A stretch of DNA of 64,000 nucleotides from Pseudomonas sp. B21-048. Its GTDB lineage: Bacteria; Pseudomonadota; Gammaproteobacteria; Pseudomonadales; Pseudomonadaceae. The notes under the pieces were generated by a model. That model did no database searches. It was given only the letters and a program-made list of their open reading frames with translations, and was not told the DNA's origin. The stretch covers positions 5,518,001 to 5,582,000 of the forward strand of contig NZ_CP087168.1 in NCBI RefSeq assembly GCF_024748615.1, in the 5' to 3' direction. Shown one piece after another: positions 18,175 to 27,066 of this stretch; positions within the stretch are counted from its first letter, which is position 1; each line of letters starts with the position of its first letter. The translations under genes and the position numbers were made by a program.

Positions 18175-19650
18175 TTACTCTTTGTCCAGCTTGCCAACCA
18201 GCGACAGGGTGAAATCGGCACCCATGTACTTGAAGTGCGGGCGCACGTTCAGGCTGACGCGGTACCAGCCAGGTTCGCCTTCAACGTCGCTGACGATGAT
18301 CTGGGCAGCGCGCAGTGGACGACGGCCACGGACTTCGGCGCTTGGGTTTTCCTGGTCGGCCACGTACTGGCGGATCCACTTGTTGAGTTCCAGCTCAAGG
18401 TCGGTACGTTCTTTCCACGAACCGAGTTGCTCGCGCTGCAGCACTTTCAAGTAGTGAGCCAGGCGGTTGACGATCATCATGTACGGCAGTTGGGTGCCGA
18501 GCTTGTAGTTCAGCTCTGCGACCTTGCCTTCGGCGCTGATGCCGAAGGACTTGGGCTTCTGCACCGAGCTGGCTGAGAAAAACGCCGCGTTGTCGGAGCC
18601 TTTACGCATGGTCAGGGAGATGAAACCCTCCTCGGCCAGTTCGTATTCACGGCGGTCGCTGACCAGGACCTCGGTAGGGATCTTGGTTTCGATTTCGCCC
18701 ATGCTTTCGAAGTGGTGCAACGGCAGGTCTTCAACTGCGCCACCGCTCTGTGGGCCGATGATGTTCGGGCACCAGCGGAATTTGGCAAAGCTGTCGGTCA
18801 GCTTGGTGCCGAACGCGTAAGCGGTATTGCCCCACAGGTAGTGCTCGTGGCTGTTGGCGACGGTTTCTTTGTACACGAACGATTTGACCGGGTTTTCTTC
18901 CGGGTCGTATGGGTTGCGCAGCAGGAATCGCGGCACGGTCAGGCCAACGTAGCGGGAGTCTTCCGACTGGCGGAAGCTCTGCCATTTGGCGAAATGCGGG
19001 CCTTCGAAGTGATCTTTCAAATCCTTCAGGTCCGGCAGACCGGTGAAGCTTTCCAGGCCGAAGAATTTCGGGCCGGCAGCCGCGATGAACGGTGCGTGCG
19101 ACATGCAGGCAACGCTGGACACGTACTGCATCAGTTTCACGTCCGGCGAGCTTGGGGACATATAGTAGTTGGCAATGATCGCGCCCACAGGCTGACCACC
19201 GAACTGACCGTATTCAGCGGTGTAAATGTGCTTGTACAGGCCCGACTGCATCACTTCCGGCGAATCTTCGAAGTCGTCCAGGAGGTCGTCCTTGGAGACG
19301 TTGAGGATTTCGATCTTGATGTTTTCTCGGAAGTTGGTGCGGTCGACCAGCAGCTGCAGGCCACGCCACGACGACTCCAGGGACTGGAAGTCTGGGTGGT
19401 GCAGGATTTCGTCCATCTGACGGCTGAGCTTGGCATCGATCTCGGCGATCATGCGGTCGACCATGGCCTTCTTGACCGGCTCGCCATTGTTCTGCGGCTT
19501 GAGCAGCTCTTCGATGAACGCCGACACACCACGTTTGGCAATGTCGTAGGCTTCGTCATCCGGGGTCAGGCGGGTTTCGGCGATGATGCTGTCGAGAATG
19601 CTGTATTCGCCGTTCTCGTTGCTCTTTTGCTGTGCTGCGCTAGTGCTCAT
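18175..19650 (-). CDS. tssC: T6SS sheath large subunit TssC, cluster A
   Basis: This encodes 491 residues. Typical sheath landmarks are HHPDFQSLESSWRGLQLLVD, EYGQFGGQPVGAIIANYYMS, SEDSRYVGLTVPRFLLRNPY and the C-terminal ADFTLSLVGKLDKE. TssC forms the outer layer of the contractile sheath with TssB, and its N-terminal helix is the ClpV recognition element. It lies 26 bp downstream of tssB. Confidence 0.96.
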   Translation of the reverse strand: MSTSAAQQKSNENGEYSILDSIIAETRLTPDDEAYDIAKRGVSAFIEELLKPQNNGEPVKKAMVDRMIAEIDAKLSRQMDEILHHPDFQSLESSWRGLQLLVDRTNFRENIKIEILNVSKDDLLDDFEDSPEVMQSGLYKHIYTAEYGQFGGQPVGAIIANYYMSPSSPDVKLMQYVSSVACMSHAPFIAAAGPKFFGLESFTGLPDLKDLKDHFEGPHFAKWQSFRQSEDSRYVGLTVPRFLLRNPYDPEENPVKSFVYKETVANSHEHYLWGNTAYAFGTKLTDSFAKFRWCPNIIGPQSGGAVEDLPLHHFESMGEIETKIPTEVLVSDRREYELAEEGFISLTMRKGSDNAAFFSASSVQKPKSFGISAEGKVAELNYKLGTQLPYMMIVNRLAHYLKVLQREQLGSWKERTDLELELNKWIRQYVADQENPSAEVRGRRPLRAAQIIVSDVEGEPGWYRVSLNVRPHFKYMGADFTLSLVGKLDKE

Positions 19651-19676
19651 TGTTGGCTTCCTTGGCTGATCAGGGC

Positions 19677-20180
19677 TCAGACGTCTTGGGCTGCGGCGTT
19701 CAAGCCCAGCTCACCCAGTACGCGACCGCGAGATTCGTCGTCGGCGAGCACGCCTTCGATGGCTTTGCGGAACGCAGGCGCGTTACCCAGCGGGCCTTTG
19801 AGGGCCACTAGCGCGTCGCGCAGCTCCATCAGTTTTTTCAGTTCAGGCACTTGCTCGACCAGCGAGGCCGGGTTGAAATCCTTCATCGAGTTGACGCGCA
19901 GCTGCACGGCCAGTTCTTCAGTGTCGCTTGCTTCCTGAAGACGGTTCGGCACGCTCAGCGTCAGGCTCAGCTCTTGCTTGGCCAGCACTTCGTCGAAAGT
20001 CATCTTGTCGATGCTGATCGGCTTGCGATCTTCGACTTTGCGTTCGTCCTTGCGATGGGTGTAGTCACCGATTGCCAGTAGTTTCAGCGGCAGTTCAATC
20101 TCTTCCTGAGTACCGCCGATGGCGGGTTTGAAGGTGACGTTGATGCGTTCCTTGGGGGCTACCGAGCCTTCTTTGGCCAT
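19677..20180 (-). CDS. tssB: T6SS sheath small subunit TssB, cluster A
   Basis: This encodes 167 residues. The ATG at 20180 has AAGGAG eight bases upstream and starts MAKEGSVAPKERINV, the typical TssB opening. A longer frame to 20246 would overlap tssA without a ribosome site. The conserved PLKLLAIGDYT segment is near residue 30. TssB interlocks with TssC to make the sheath protomer. It is separated from tssA by a 32-bp gap. Confidence 0.95.
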   Translation of the reverse strand: MAKEGSVAPKERINVTFKPAIGGTQEEIELPLKLLAIGDYTHRKDERKVEDRKPISIDKMTFDEVLAKQELSLTLSVPNRLQEASDTEELAVQLRVNSMKDFNPASLVEQVPELKKLMELRDALVALKGPLGNAPAFRKAIEGVLADDESRGRVLGELGLNAAAQDV

Positions 20181-20212
20181 GGCTTTTCTCCTTGCGGTTG
20201 TGGCCCTGCGGC

Positions 20213-21769
20213 CTATTCGAGTACCACTTCGAGATCGAGGTGGCACAACCTGCGATAAATCTCTTCCTTGCGTTCACGCACTGCATGGTTCTGCGGTAAC
20301 AACTCGCAGCAGCTATGCAGCAAATGCAGTACTTCCAGCGCAAGATCGGGCTCCCAGGCGTACAGGCCTGAGTCCTGTAACGTCTGGTCGAGGGTTTCGA
20401 GTTGGGTCTTGGCCAGTTCGTATTTTTTGGCCATGAAACACAGCCGCGCGAGGGCGAACTGCCAGAAGAATCGGACCCGCCCGCCTTGGGCACTTTGCAG
20501 GCCCTGCTTGAGGATCTGCACGGCGGCCTTGAGGCCATCCTTGCGCAGAATCGGCAAGACTTCTTCCAGGGCCAGTTCCCAGGCCGGCTGGGTATCGGCG
20601 ACTGCGATCTTGCGCGGCGCATTGGCACTTTGCAGATGCGGCATGACATGGGCGCCGATCCAGACGCGGGTGGCCGGATCGGCAAACGGCGCGCCGTCAT
20701 GGAAACGTAATTCGATGATGCCGGGCAGGCGCTGAACCAACAGTGCGAAGTGGATTTCCACTTCGCGCATCGCCATCTCGGCGTTCAGCCCCTGAAGGCA
20801 TTCCCAGACCATTCGCTGGCCATCGAACCAGAACGGCGCCTTGGCCAGGCTCGCCTCCAGCTCCACCAGCAGATCAGCGTATTTCCCTTGGTCGTAGCGG
20901 TCCTGACAGGCCTTGAGTTTGTCGGCCGGCAGCCCGCGCAGCACGGTGATCTGCTCGGCGTTACGCTCGGGCACCGCATCGATGGGCAGCCACAGCAGCG
21001 TGCGATTCAGGCGCAGGGCGCGCAGGTCGGTGGCTTTCTGCTTGAGCCACCAGGCGCACAACGGACGAGCATTTTCCTGCTGGGCACGCAGGGCCTTGTG
21101 GGCTTCTTTCTCGTTGTCGATCGGTGCGCCGGGGGTGAACAGCTGGGTCGCGGCCTGCTTGACCTGAGCCACCGCGGCACCCACCACGCCGGGCTCCGGC
21201 TGATTGTCGGCGGCACGCTGAACCATGTTCTTCAAGCGACGGGAGATTGGCAGCAGCAATGGCGCGTCGTCGCCCAAGTGTTCAGTGCAGGCGGCGTCGA
21301 GGCCTTCGAGGTGTTCGACCAGACGGCGGAACAGCGGCAGTTGCTCTTTGATCGCGACGTTTTCGTTCAACACCTGCTCAAGACGCGGCACCAACCAGCT
21401 GATGGCGGCAGCGCGGGTGCGGGCCTTGTTCGGGTGGATCTCGGCCCAGTGGTTTTCACAGAGGTGGTGCAACAAACCGAGGCCGGCCAGCAGCCCCTGA
21501 AAAGATTCGCGCTGGTACAGCGCCCAGGTCAGCCAGGCGCCGACACGCAAATCCTTGGACTGGCTACGCAGCAGGTTTTCACTGTTTTCGCGGATTTTCT
21601 GCCAGTCGATCTGACCGCTTTCGTGCATGGATCGGGCTTTGCCCAGCTCGCTTTCCAATGCCTCGTATTCGCTCGAAAAACGAACGTCCTCGCCCGCGAA
21701 ATTCTCTGTGGAAACAGAGGTTTTTACGAGTTCAAGGTAATGGGCAGAAAGTTTGCTGGAGTAAGACAT
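20213..21769 (-). CDS. tssA: T6SS protein TssA, cluster A (long form)
   Basis: This encodes 518 residues. The N-terminal half carries the ImpA/TssA domain with the run RVGAWLTWALYQRESFQGLLAGL and HWAEIHPNKARTRAAAISWL. The C-terminal ~250 residues form the long VasJ-type extension rather than the short TssA1 form of cluster B. TssA recruits and primes tail polymerisation from the baseplate and in some subfamilies caps the distal sheath end. It is the first gene of the cluster A operon; the start at 21769 faces a ~735-bp region shared with the divergent vgrG. Confidence 0.93.
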   Translation of the reverse strand: MSYSSKLSAHYLELVKTSVSTENFAGEDVRFSSEYEALESELGKARSMHESGQIDWQKIRENSENLLRSQSKDLRVGAWLTWALYQRESFQGLLAGLGLLHHLCENHWAEIHPNKARTRAAAISWLVPRLEQVLNENVAIKEQLPLFRRLVEHLEGLDAACTEHLGDDAPLLLPISRRLKNMVQRAADNQPEPGVVGAAVAQVKQAATQLFTPGAPIDNEKEAHKALRAQQENARPLCAWWLKQKATDLRALRLNRTLLWLPIDAVPERNAEQITVLRGLPADKLKACQDRYDQGKYADLLVELEASLAKAPFWFDGQRMVWECLQGLNAEMAMREVEIHFALLVQRLPGIIELRFHDGAPFADPATRVWIGAHVMPHLQSANAPRKIAVADTQPAWELALEEVLPILRKDGLKAAVQILKQGLQSAQGGRVRFFWQFALARLCFMAKKYELAKTQLETLDQTLQDSGLYAWEPDLALEVLHLLHSCCELLPQNHAVRERKEEIYRRLCHLDLEVVLE

Positions 21770-21962
21770 CCGTGGCCTTCAATTAGGATTACAGTTTGAC
21801 GGCCAATTGGAGTTGCAATGACGCGGGACAGTATTAAAGAGCTGCGATGAATCTCATCCAATTGAGTTCGTGCTCTTTAAAGTCGCGCATCCCAACCACA
21901 ACAATGGCGTTAACAACAAGACAGCGTCTTCTCTGTTGGTCGTAGGAAATTTCCCTATATGG

Positions 21963-21978
21963 CGCAAGGATAATCCCT
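21963..21978 (-). promoter_or_regulatory. Candidate sigma-54 promoter for tssA operon
   Basis: Read on the minus strand the site is AGGGATTATCCTTGCG, i.e. GG, ten bases, GC, with a perfect TTGC -12 element and a partial -24 element. Transcription would start near 21952, leaving a ~180-base leader before tssA. The operon itself encodes an RpoN activator with an intact GAFTGA loop, which makes an RpoN promoter plausible. A match of this size can occur by chance. Confidence 0.35.
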
Positions 21979-22434
21979 GAAACCGGATTATTAGTTCACC
22001 AGCCAGCCAATCGGCCCAGAACCATCGAAATAGAGCCGTTTCTTCGAAGCACGCATAATCATTGCCGTATTCATTGTCGATTCGCTCCTGAGGCAGGTGC
22101 GAAGGATGCCAAAAAAATAATAGGGTGAATGTAGGATCATTCCGAAATGTACGTAAATCTTCGAATAAAACGCCAAGGGAAACTGACAATTAAAATGCCA
22201 TCATATTGACGGAACTTGTATGGATTTGACCTCCCCAATGCAACGGACCGGCCCATAACTGCGCCTTCTCACGTTTTTATTAATGACTCCGACATAACTT
22301 CACGCCCCTCTCGGTCGCCGTCGCATTATTTTGAAATGCGGAAATTTCGGACTTGTTCTCAAGAACCTTCCTACATCAATACTTTTGACGCCTTGTTAGC
22401 GTGCCCGGTAATTCGCGCTTGCCCGGATCCCGTA

Positions 22435-22450
22435 TGGCTTGGGCACCGCA
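22435..22450 (+). promoter_or_regulatory. Candidate sigma-54 promoter for vgrG-tle1
   Basis: The string TGGCTTGGGCACCGCA has the GG-N10-GC spacing with TGGC at -24 and GCA at -12, but the -12 element is CCGCA instead of TTGCA. The predicted start near 22461 would give a ~44-base leader to the ATG at 22505. It faces away from the other candidate and could be driven by the same Sfa-like activator. This is a weak call. Confidence 0.28.
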
Positions 22451-22504
22451 ATTCATTTCCTCTCTCAGCTTAAGGACGAGCTAAAAAAGCAAAAGGATAA
22501 GCGC

Positions 22505-25500
22505 ATGTTCGCTCCAGCTAATGCCCCTCAATTCACCCTTGTGATCCCAACGGTTCACAACGACTTTAAAGTGCTGGCCTTTGAAGGCACTGAAACCATC
22601 AGCGCCTTGTATTCCATTAAGGTCGATCTGGTCAGCGAGGACCCGGATATCGATCTGGAGAGCCTGCTCAGCCAACCTGCATTTTTGCAATTCGGCCTTA
22701 ACGGCGAAGGTATTCATGGCCACATCGTAGCGGTGTCCGTGGGCGATGTCGGCAAACGCCTGACCCGCTATAGCGTGAACCTGGTACCGGCGCTGTACTA
22801 CTTGCAGTTCTGCCACGATCAGCGGATTTTCCAGGGCCAGACGGTGCCGCAAATCATTGCTCAAGTACTCGAGGGGCATGGCATCCAGGCCGATGCATTT
22901 ACCTTCCACGTCAAAACGAGTCCCGAGCGCGAATACTGCACCCAATACCGCGAAACTGATTTTGAGTTCGTCCGGAGGTTGTGCGCCGAGGACGGCATTG
23001 CGTGGCATCACCAGCATTCTCGGGAAGGCCATTTGCTGGTGTTCACCGACGACCAGACCTGCTTCCCCACGTTGGGCGAAACGCCGTATCGGCAAGACTC
23101 CGGCATGGTGGCGGAGCATCCGGTGGTCAGTCAGTTATCCATGGGTTTCAGCACCCGCCCCAGCATAGTCACCCGCCGCGACTACGACCTGAACCGCCCC
23201 AGTCGGTTGCTGGAAACTCGCTTTACCGCTGGGTTCAGTCCCGAGCTTGAAGACTATGGTTACCCGCTCTATTTCGGCAGTGAAAAACTCGGCAAACAAC
23301 TGGCCCGACAGGCACTGGAACGGCACCGAGTCGATTATCAGTTGGCAGAAGGTGAAAGCGACGAGCCAACGCTGCGCAGTGGCCACTTTTTCGGGCTGAG
23401 GGAACACCCACACGAAACGTACAACGATCTATGGCTGCTGCTCAGTGTTACCCACACTGGAAAAAGCCCCCAGGTGCTAGAAGAGTCAATCACAAACGCC
23501 ACCGAACCCGAGGACGGTTTTACCCAGGGCTACCGCAACAGCTTTAGCGCGATTGCGTGGGACGTGTTTTATCGGCCACCAATGCCCGCACCGAGGCCGA
23601 TGCTGAACTGCCAGACCGCTCGCGTCACCGGACCTGTCGGTGAAGAGATCTACTGCGACGAATACGGTCGCGTCAAAGTCGAATTCCATTGGGACAGAGC
23701 TGAGTACAACAGCGAAAAAAGCAGTTGCTGGCTGCGGGTGGCGTCCGGCTGGGCGGGGGACAATTTCGGCGCGGTGACCATTCCGCGTATTGGCATGGAA
23801 GTCCTCGTCACCTACCTCGAAGGCAACCCCGATAACCCGCTGATAACCGGATGCCTGATCAACAAGGTCATGCCCGCGCCCTACCCCTTGCCCGAGAACA
23901 AAACCAAAACGGTGCTGCGCAGCCAAAGCTCCCCCAGCACAGGCGGTTACAACGAACTGTCGATTGAAGACCGCGCCGGGCAGGAGTTGATCTACCTGCG
24001 TGCTCAGCGGGATATGGAGCAGAAGGTTGGAAACGACAGTCGGCTGGAAGTAGGCAATGAACGTCGAGTCACCATCAAGGGCGACAGCATTAGAGTGGTA
24101 GGGGCTGAAGAGCACATCACTGTCACGTCGGATCGCAAGATTCAGGTTAACGCCAGCGACTACCTGCATGTCGAAGGCGACCGCCACACAAGAGTCGATG
24201 AAACGCTGGTCGTCGAAGCGGGTGAGCACGTGCATATCAAGGCAGGCACACACCTTGTGATAGAAGCGGGTGAGAGCATTTCCATAAAAGTCGGCGGTGA
24301 GCACATCGTGCTTAACCCTGACGGTATTTTCAGCAGTCACGCGATTGAGCTCGGCAGTGCTCCAAAGCCGGGTTCTGCGGCACATACGTTACTGCAGGGG
24401 GCCGCAGCGGGGTTGTTGGTATCCGTCGCACCTGAGCCACCACCATCAGAAGAAAATGAAACGGATGAGCTGGAGGAAGAGGAGGAAGAAGTCGAAGAGG
24501 AAGGGATTACTTTGCGGATTGGGGTGTTTTTTGATGGGACCGGGAATAACCGGTCCAACAGTGAGAAGGTCGCAGGGTGTTATGCGCGGGATGTGAATTT
24601 GCTGGATGAGGCTGAGGATATTCAGCGGTTTTGTCAGGCGCATGGGTATGACGGTTTGGGGAACACGCCGGATAACAGCTATGGGAATGACGCGAGTAAT
24701 GTGGCGAAGTTGTATAAGCTGTATACCGATGACAGCCAGCGGCAATTGGATGATGAAGAAACCATAGGTTTCATCCCCGTTTATCTGGATGGCATTGGTA
24801 CTAGCAGTGGTGAAGGGGATTCACGTTTTTCGCTAGCAACAGGCGTCGGCGCACACGGTGTATTGGCGCGTGTTGCGCAGAGCCCAGCACTAATTCTTGA
24901 AAGGGTCGAGCATTTCAAACTGTCTAATCTTGATCGAAAAGTTGAACGTGTTGAGTTCGATATCTTCGGTTTCAGTCGCGGTGCCGCAGCTGCGCGGCAT
25001 TTTGCCAATGAAGTACAAAAGGGAGAAAAGAATCCATTGGCAGCGCTGCTACCCGCCAATGCGACGTTGTTTACCGAGGATTTTTCCTGGCGCACCAACA
25101 CCGATGTCTCCATCAACTTTATCGGCATCTTCGACACTGTTGCCGCCATAGCAAGCATCTCCGACGGCGACGTCAGCGCTCACAATGCAAACAACCCCGG
25201 CGTCAATTTGTACCTTGCACCTGACATCGCAAAAAAAGTCGTGCATTTGGTGGCTCGGGACGAGCGCCGCCACAACTTTTCGCTCAACAACGCCGGTGCT
25301 GCCGACATCGAGCTGCCCGGCGTCCACTCCGACTTGGGTGGAGGGTATATACCAAACTTCATTGAACGAGTTCTGCTTAGCAAGCCGCGCTGCAGCCGCG
25401 ACATGGAACTTTCCGTGCCTTCCACAGCGTCAACCGCCTATCGTTGGGCTGAGCAAGAGCTAGGTCGCCTTCAGGATCAACTTAACCTGTATGGGCTTGC

Positions 25501-25933
25501 ACTGGAGGTGCAAACCTGGGCGGTGGAGGTAACCAACAACGCAAAAGGCGACAGATCCAGGTCGAAAAATGTGTATGCAGCAGTACGCAGCCATCGAACT
25601 GTGCGCAACGATCTGGCGTTGGTTTACCTGCGAATCATGCGCGAGTTGGGGGCCGCGCACGACGTCCCGTTCAAGGTTATTGACGAAGAGGATCAAACGT
25701 ACGCATTACCGACAGAGCTGAAACCGATTGCCGAAAAACTGATGGCTTATGCGTTGGGCGAAACTCGCCGCACGAACCTGAGCCTCGACGAAGAGGAGTT
25801 GCTCTACCGCCGCTACATCCATCTGTCTGCCAACTGGAATGCTGCCAAAGGCTGGAACAACAGCGATCTGAACATCGTGTTTATTAATCGACCTGCGGAA
25901 AACTATAAGCGCGCGGTGCATTCCGATGCGTAA
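22505..25933 (+). CDS. VgrG spike fused to DUF2235 (Tle1-type) phospholipase
   Basis: This encodes 1142 residues. The ATG at 22505 has AAGGA nine bases upstream; an upstream frame start at 22439 is rejected. Residues 1 to ~640 are a full VgrG: gp27-like part, OB fold with CDEYGRVKVEFHWDR and WLRVASGWAG, then gp5-like beta-prism repeats. A Glu-rich linker of about 25 residues follows. From ~668 to the end is a DUF2235 alpha/beta hydrolase opening RIGVFFDGTGNN, with nucleophile motif GFSRG (Ser824) and the conserved HSDLGGGY (His941). Tle1-family enzymes hydrolyse membrane phospholipids of target cells. Carrying the enzyme on the spike makes this an evolved VgrG, and the adjacent DUF2931 lipoprotein is the natural immunity. 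It is divergent from cluster A and so probably fired by it (inference). Confidence 0.9.
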   Translation: MFAPANAPQFTLVIPTVHNDFKVLAFEGTETISALYSIKVDLVSEDPDIDLESLLSQPAFLQFGLNGEGIHGHIVAVSVGDVGKRLTRYSVNLVPALYYLQFCHDQRIFQGQTVPQIIAQVLEGHGIQADAFTFHVKTSPEREYCTQYRETDFEFVRRLCAEDGIAWHHQHSREGHLLVFTDDQTCFPTLGETPYRQDSGMVAEHPVVSQLSMGFSTRPSIVTRRDYDLNRPSRLLETRFTAGFSPELEDYGYPLYFGSEKLGKQLARQALERHRVDYQLAEGESDEPTLRSGHFFGLREHPHETYNDLWLLLSVTHTGKSPQVLEESITNATEPEDGFTQGYRNSFSAIAWDVFYRPPMPAPRPMLNCQTARVTGPVGEEIYCDEYGRVKVEFHWDRAEYNSEKSSCWLRVASGWAGDNFGAVTIPRIGMEVLVTYLEGNPDNPLITGCLINKVMPAPYPLPENKTKTVLRSQSSPSTGGYNELSIEDRAGQELIYLRAQRDMEQKVGNDSRLEVGNERRVTIKGDSIRVVGAEEHITVTSDRKIQVNASDYLHVEGDRHTRVDETLVVEAGEHVHIKAGTHLVIEAGESISIKVGGEHIVLNPDGIFSSHAIELGSAPKPGSAAHTLLQGAAAGLLVSVAPEPPPSEENETDELEEEEEEVEEEGITLRIGVFFDGTGNNRSNSEKVAGCYARDVNLLDEAEDIQRFCQAHGYDGLGNTPDNSYGNDASNVAKLYKLYTDDSQRQLDDEETIGFIPVYLDGIGTSSGEGDSRFSLATGVGAHGVLARVAQSPALILERVEHFKLSNLDRKVERVEFDIFGFSRGAAAARHFANEVQKGEKNPLAALLPANATLFTEDFSWRTNTDVSINFIGIFDTVAAIASISDGDVSAHNANNPGVNLYLAPDIAKKVVHLVARDERRHNFSLNNAGAADIELPGVHSDLGGGYIPNFIERVLLSKPRCSRDMELSVPSTASTAYRWAEQELGRLQDQLNLYGLALEVQTWAVEVTNNAKGDRSRSKNVYAAVRSHRTVRNDLALVYLRIMRELGAAHDVPFKVIDEEDQTYALPTELKPIAEKLMAYALGETRRTNLSLDEEELLYRRYIHLSANWNAAKGWNNSDLNIVFINRPAENYKRAVHSDA

Positions 25934-26612
25934 GCGCTCATACATGCTTAAGACCGGCTGTGCGCTGCTATTCGCGTTATTAGGAGGATGTGCCTCTTAC
26001 GAAAGCAGATCATTACCTTACGACGCGTGGAGCCTCAATTTTTTTAACCCAGACTATATGGAGGTCTGGATTGAAACCGCTGACGTCGTGGACATCAATG
26101 ACCATGTGTTCCGGGGTGCCGGTAGCGGAATCCCCTCGACTGGCTATCCCCGAGGGCTCAGTAAAGGCATACCCGCTCTCTTCAAGGGCGATGCAAAAGG
26201 CTGGTTTGAGCATCCAACAGGAAAGGGGCGATATGTAACGGGGGCTGACCTGCCTCGTTTGGTCTATGTGCGCTGGCAGTCCATGGCAGAGCCGCAGACC
26301 TACGAGGCCTACATCGAGATCCCCCAATCGGCGCGAAACACCATGCTTAAAGATGAAGCAGCTTTTTGCGGTGCGGTAGGCAAATGGAAAACCGATTACC
26401 GAAAGTTTTTGACTGTCGGCTTGGCGCCAGGAGGAGTCGCCAAAGTGTGGTTGGGTGGGGCCTGTCTTCAATCGACCGAAGTCACCCGAGTCCAAGGCAC
26501 GATCAGTCCCAAAGGCCCCTACGGGGGCACATCCAACGGGAAACACCGCCCGCTTTCAGAAGAATCAAAAGCCTACATCGACAAGTTCGGAATTCCCTAT
26601 GGCAGTTGGTAG
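25926..26612 (+). CDS. DUF2931-type lipoprotein, probable phospholipase immunity (Tli)
   Basis: This encodes 228 residues. The ATG at 25926 overlaps the end of the VgrG-phospholipase gene by 8 bp, implying coupled translation; an ATG at 25944 is an alternative. It has a signal peptide ending in lipobox LGGC, so the mature protein is periplasmic and lipid-anchored, where a delivered phospholipase would act. The body has the DUF2931 look: an early Trp/Asp-rich region with YMEVWIETADVVDI, the segment LVYVRWQSMAEPQTYEAYI, and three further cysteines that are all after the signal. DUF2931 proteins are often encoded beside Tle effectors. Immunity function is inferred from location, topology and coupling. 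Confidence 0.75.
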   Translation: MRKRSYMLKTGCALLFALLGGCASYESRSLPYDAWSLNFFNPDYMEVWIETADVVDINDHVFRGAGSGIPSTGYPRGLSKGIPALFKGDAKGWFEHPTGKGRYVTGADLPRLVYVRWQSMAEPQTYEAYIEIPQSARNTMLKDEAAFCGAVGKWKTDYRKFLTVGLAPGGVAKVWLGGACLQSTEVTRVQGTISPKGPYGGTSNGKHRPLSEESKAYIDKFGIPYGSW

Positions 26613-27066
26613 GCATGCAAACATTTTCGATGGTTAAACACCGCCCGACAACGCCTGTTTAAAACACCTCAAAGTTACGTCCTGCAAGCTACAACACCTT
26701 GTGCCGTTGTCTACAGTTACGCCAGAATCCGCCGGCTTGTGCGCCTTGGGGCCGGTCGGTAACTTGGTTCGTATCACTGATCGTAAGAAGAGAACCAGGT
26801 CGGATAACCCACCAAGCAGTAAATAACCCTGATGGCGTGTTCCTCCCCATCGGGGTTTCTCGTCCCGAGCACACAGTTGGGAGCATAGAAACCAACACAG
26901 TTATCTTCCCTGCTTCCGGAACACATGTAGGACGCGTCTGATTTGGTCTCCTTGGTCTTGAAGTACCTTTCTGCCTCGTTACTTGCACAGGCACACTCAA
27001 TGTTGAGTTGGTGCGGCACATCGCTCAAGGCAGCGCGCGCCTATAAACAGGGAGTTCAATCAGATT
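26613..27066. other. Intergenic stretch, possibly decayed coding DNA
   Basis: Apart from the doubtful minus-strand cysteine-rich frame at 26774-27028 (listed separately), I see no ribosome site, hairpin or promoter that stands out. Composition is less GC-rich than the T6SS cores. This is consistent with the remains of an older effector/immunity cassette. Confidence 0.45.
26774..27028 (-). CDS. Doubtful 84-residue Cys-rich ORF (TTG start or gene remnant)
   Basis: The frame has no ATG start; the first possible start is a TTG at 27028, with a TAG six codons upstream. The translation contains six spaced cysteines and looks like genuine secreted-protein sequence (IECACASNEAERYF, YMCSGSREDNCVGFYAPNC). 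It could be the 3' portion of a small secreted protein gene whose signal sequence has been lost, or a chance frame. No family is recognised. It reads divergently from the DUF2388-like gene. It is reported because it is the only coding-looking signal in this gap. Confidence 0.3.
   Translation of the reverse strand: MSDVPHQLNIECACASNEAERYFKTKETKSDASYMCSGSREDNCVGFYAPNCVLGTRNPDGEEHAIRVIYCLVGYPTWFSSYDQ

Larger units (their letters stand above)
21770..22504. other. Divergent intergenic region between cluster A and vgrG-tle1
   Basis: These ~735 bp have no convincing gene and are visibly more AT-rich than the flanks. They must contain the promoters of tssA (minus) and of the VgrG fusion gene (plus). 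Short open frames here (for example 21854-22189 minus, 22216-22473 plus) lack ribosome sites and recognisable features. Two GG-N10-GC matches to the sigma-54 consensus are listed separately. Confidence 0.6.

Noticed and set aside
21854..22189. 111-aa minus-strand frame upstream of tssA
   Set aside because: No ribosome site, no recognisable features; the AT-rich region more likely holds promoters.
22216..22473. 85-aa plus-strand frame before the VgrG fusion
   Set aside because: No ribosome site, odd composition, ends inside the putative promoter.
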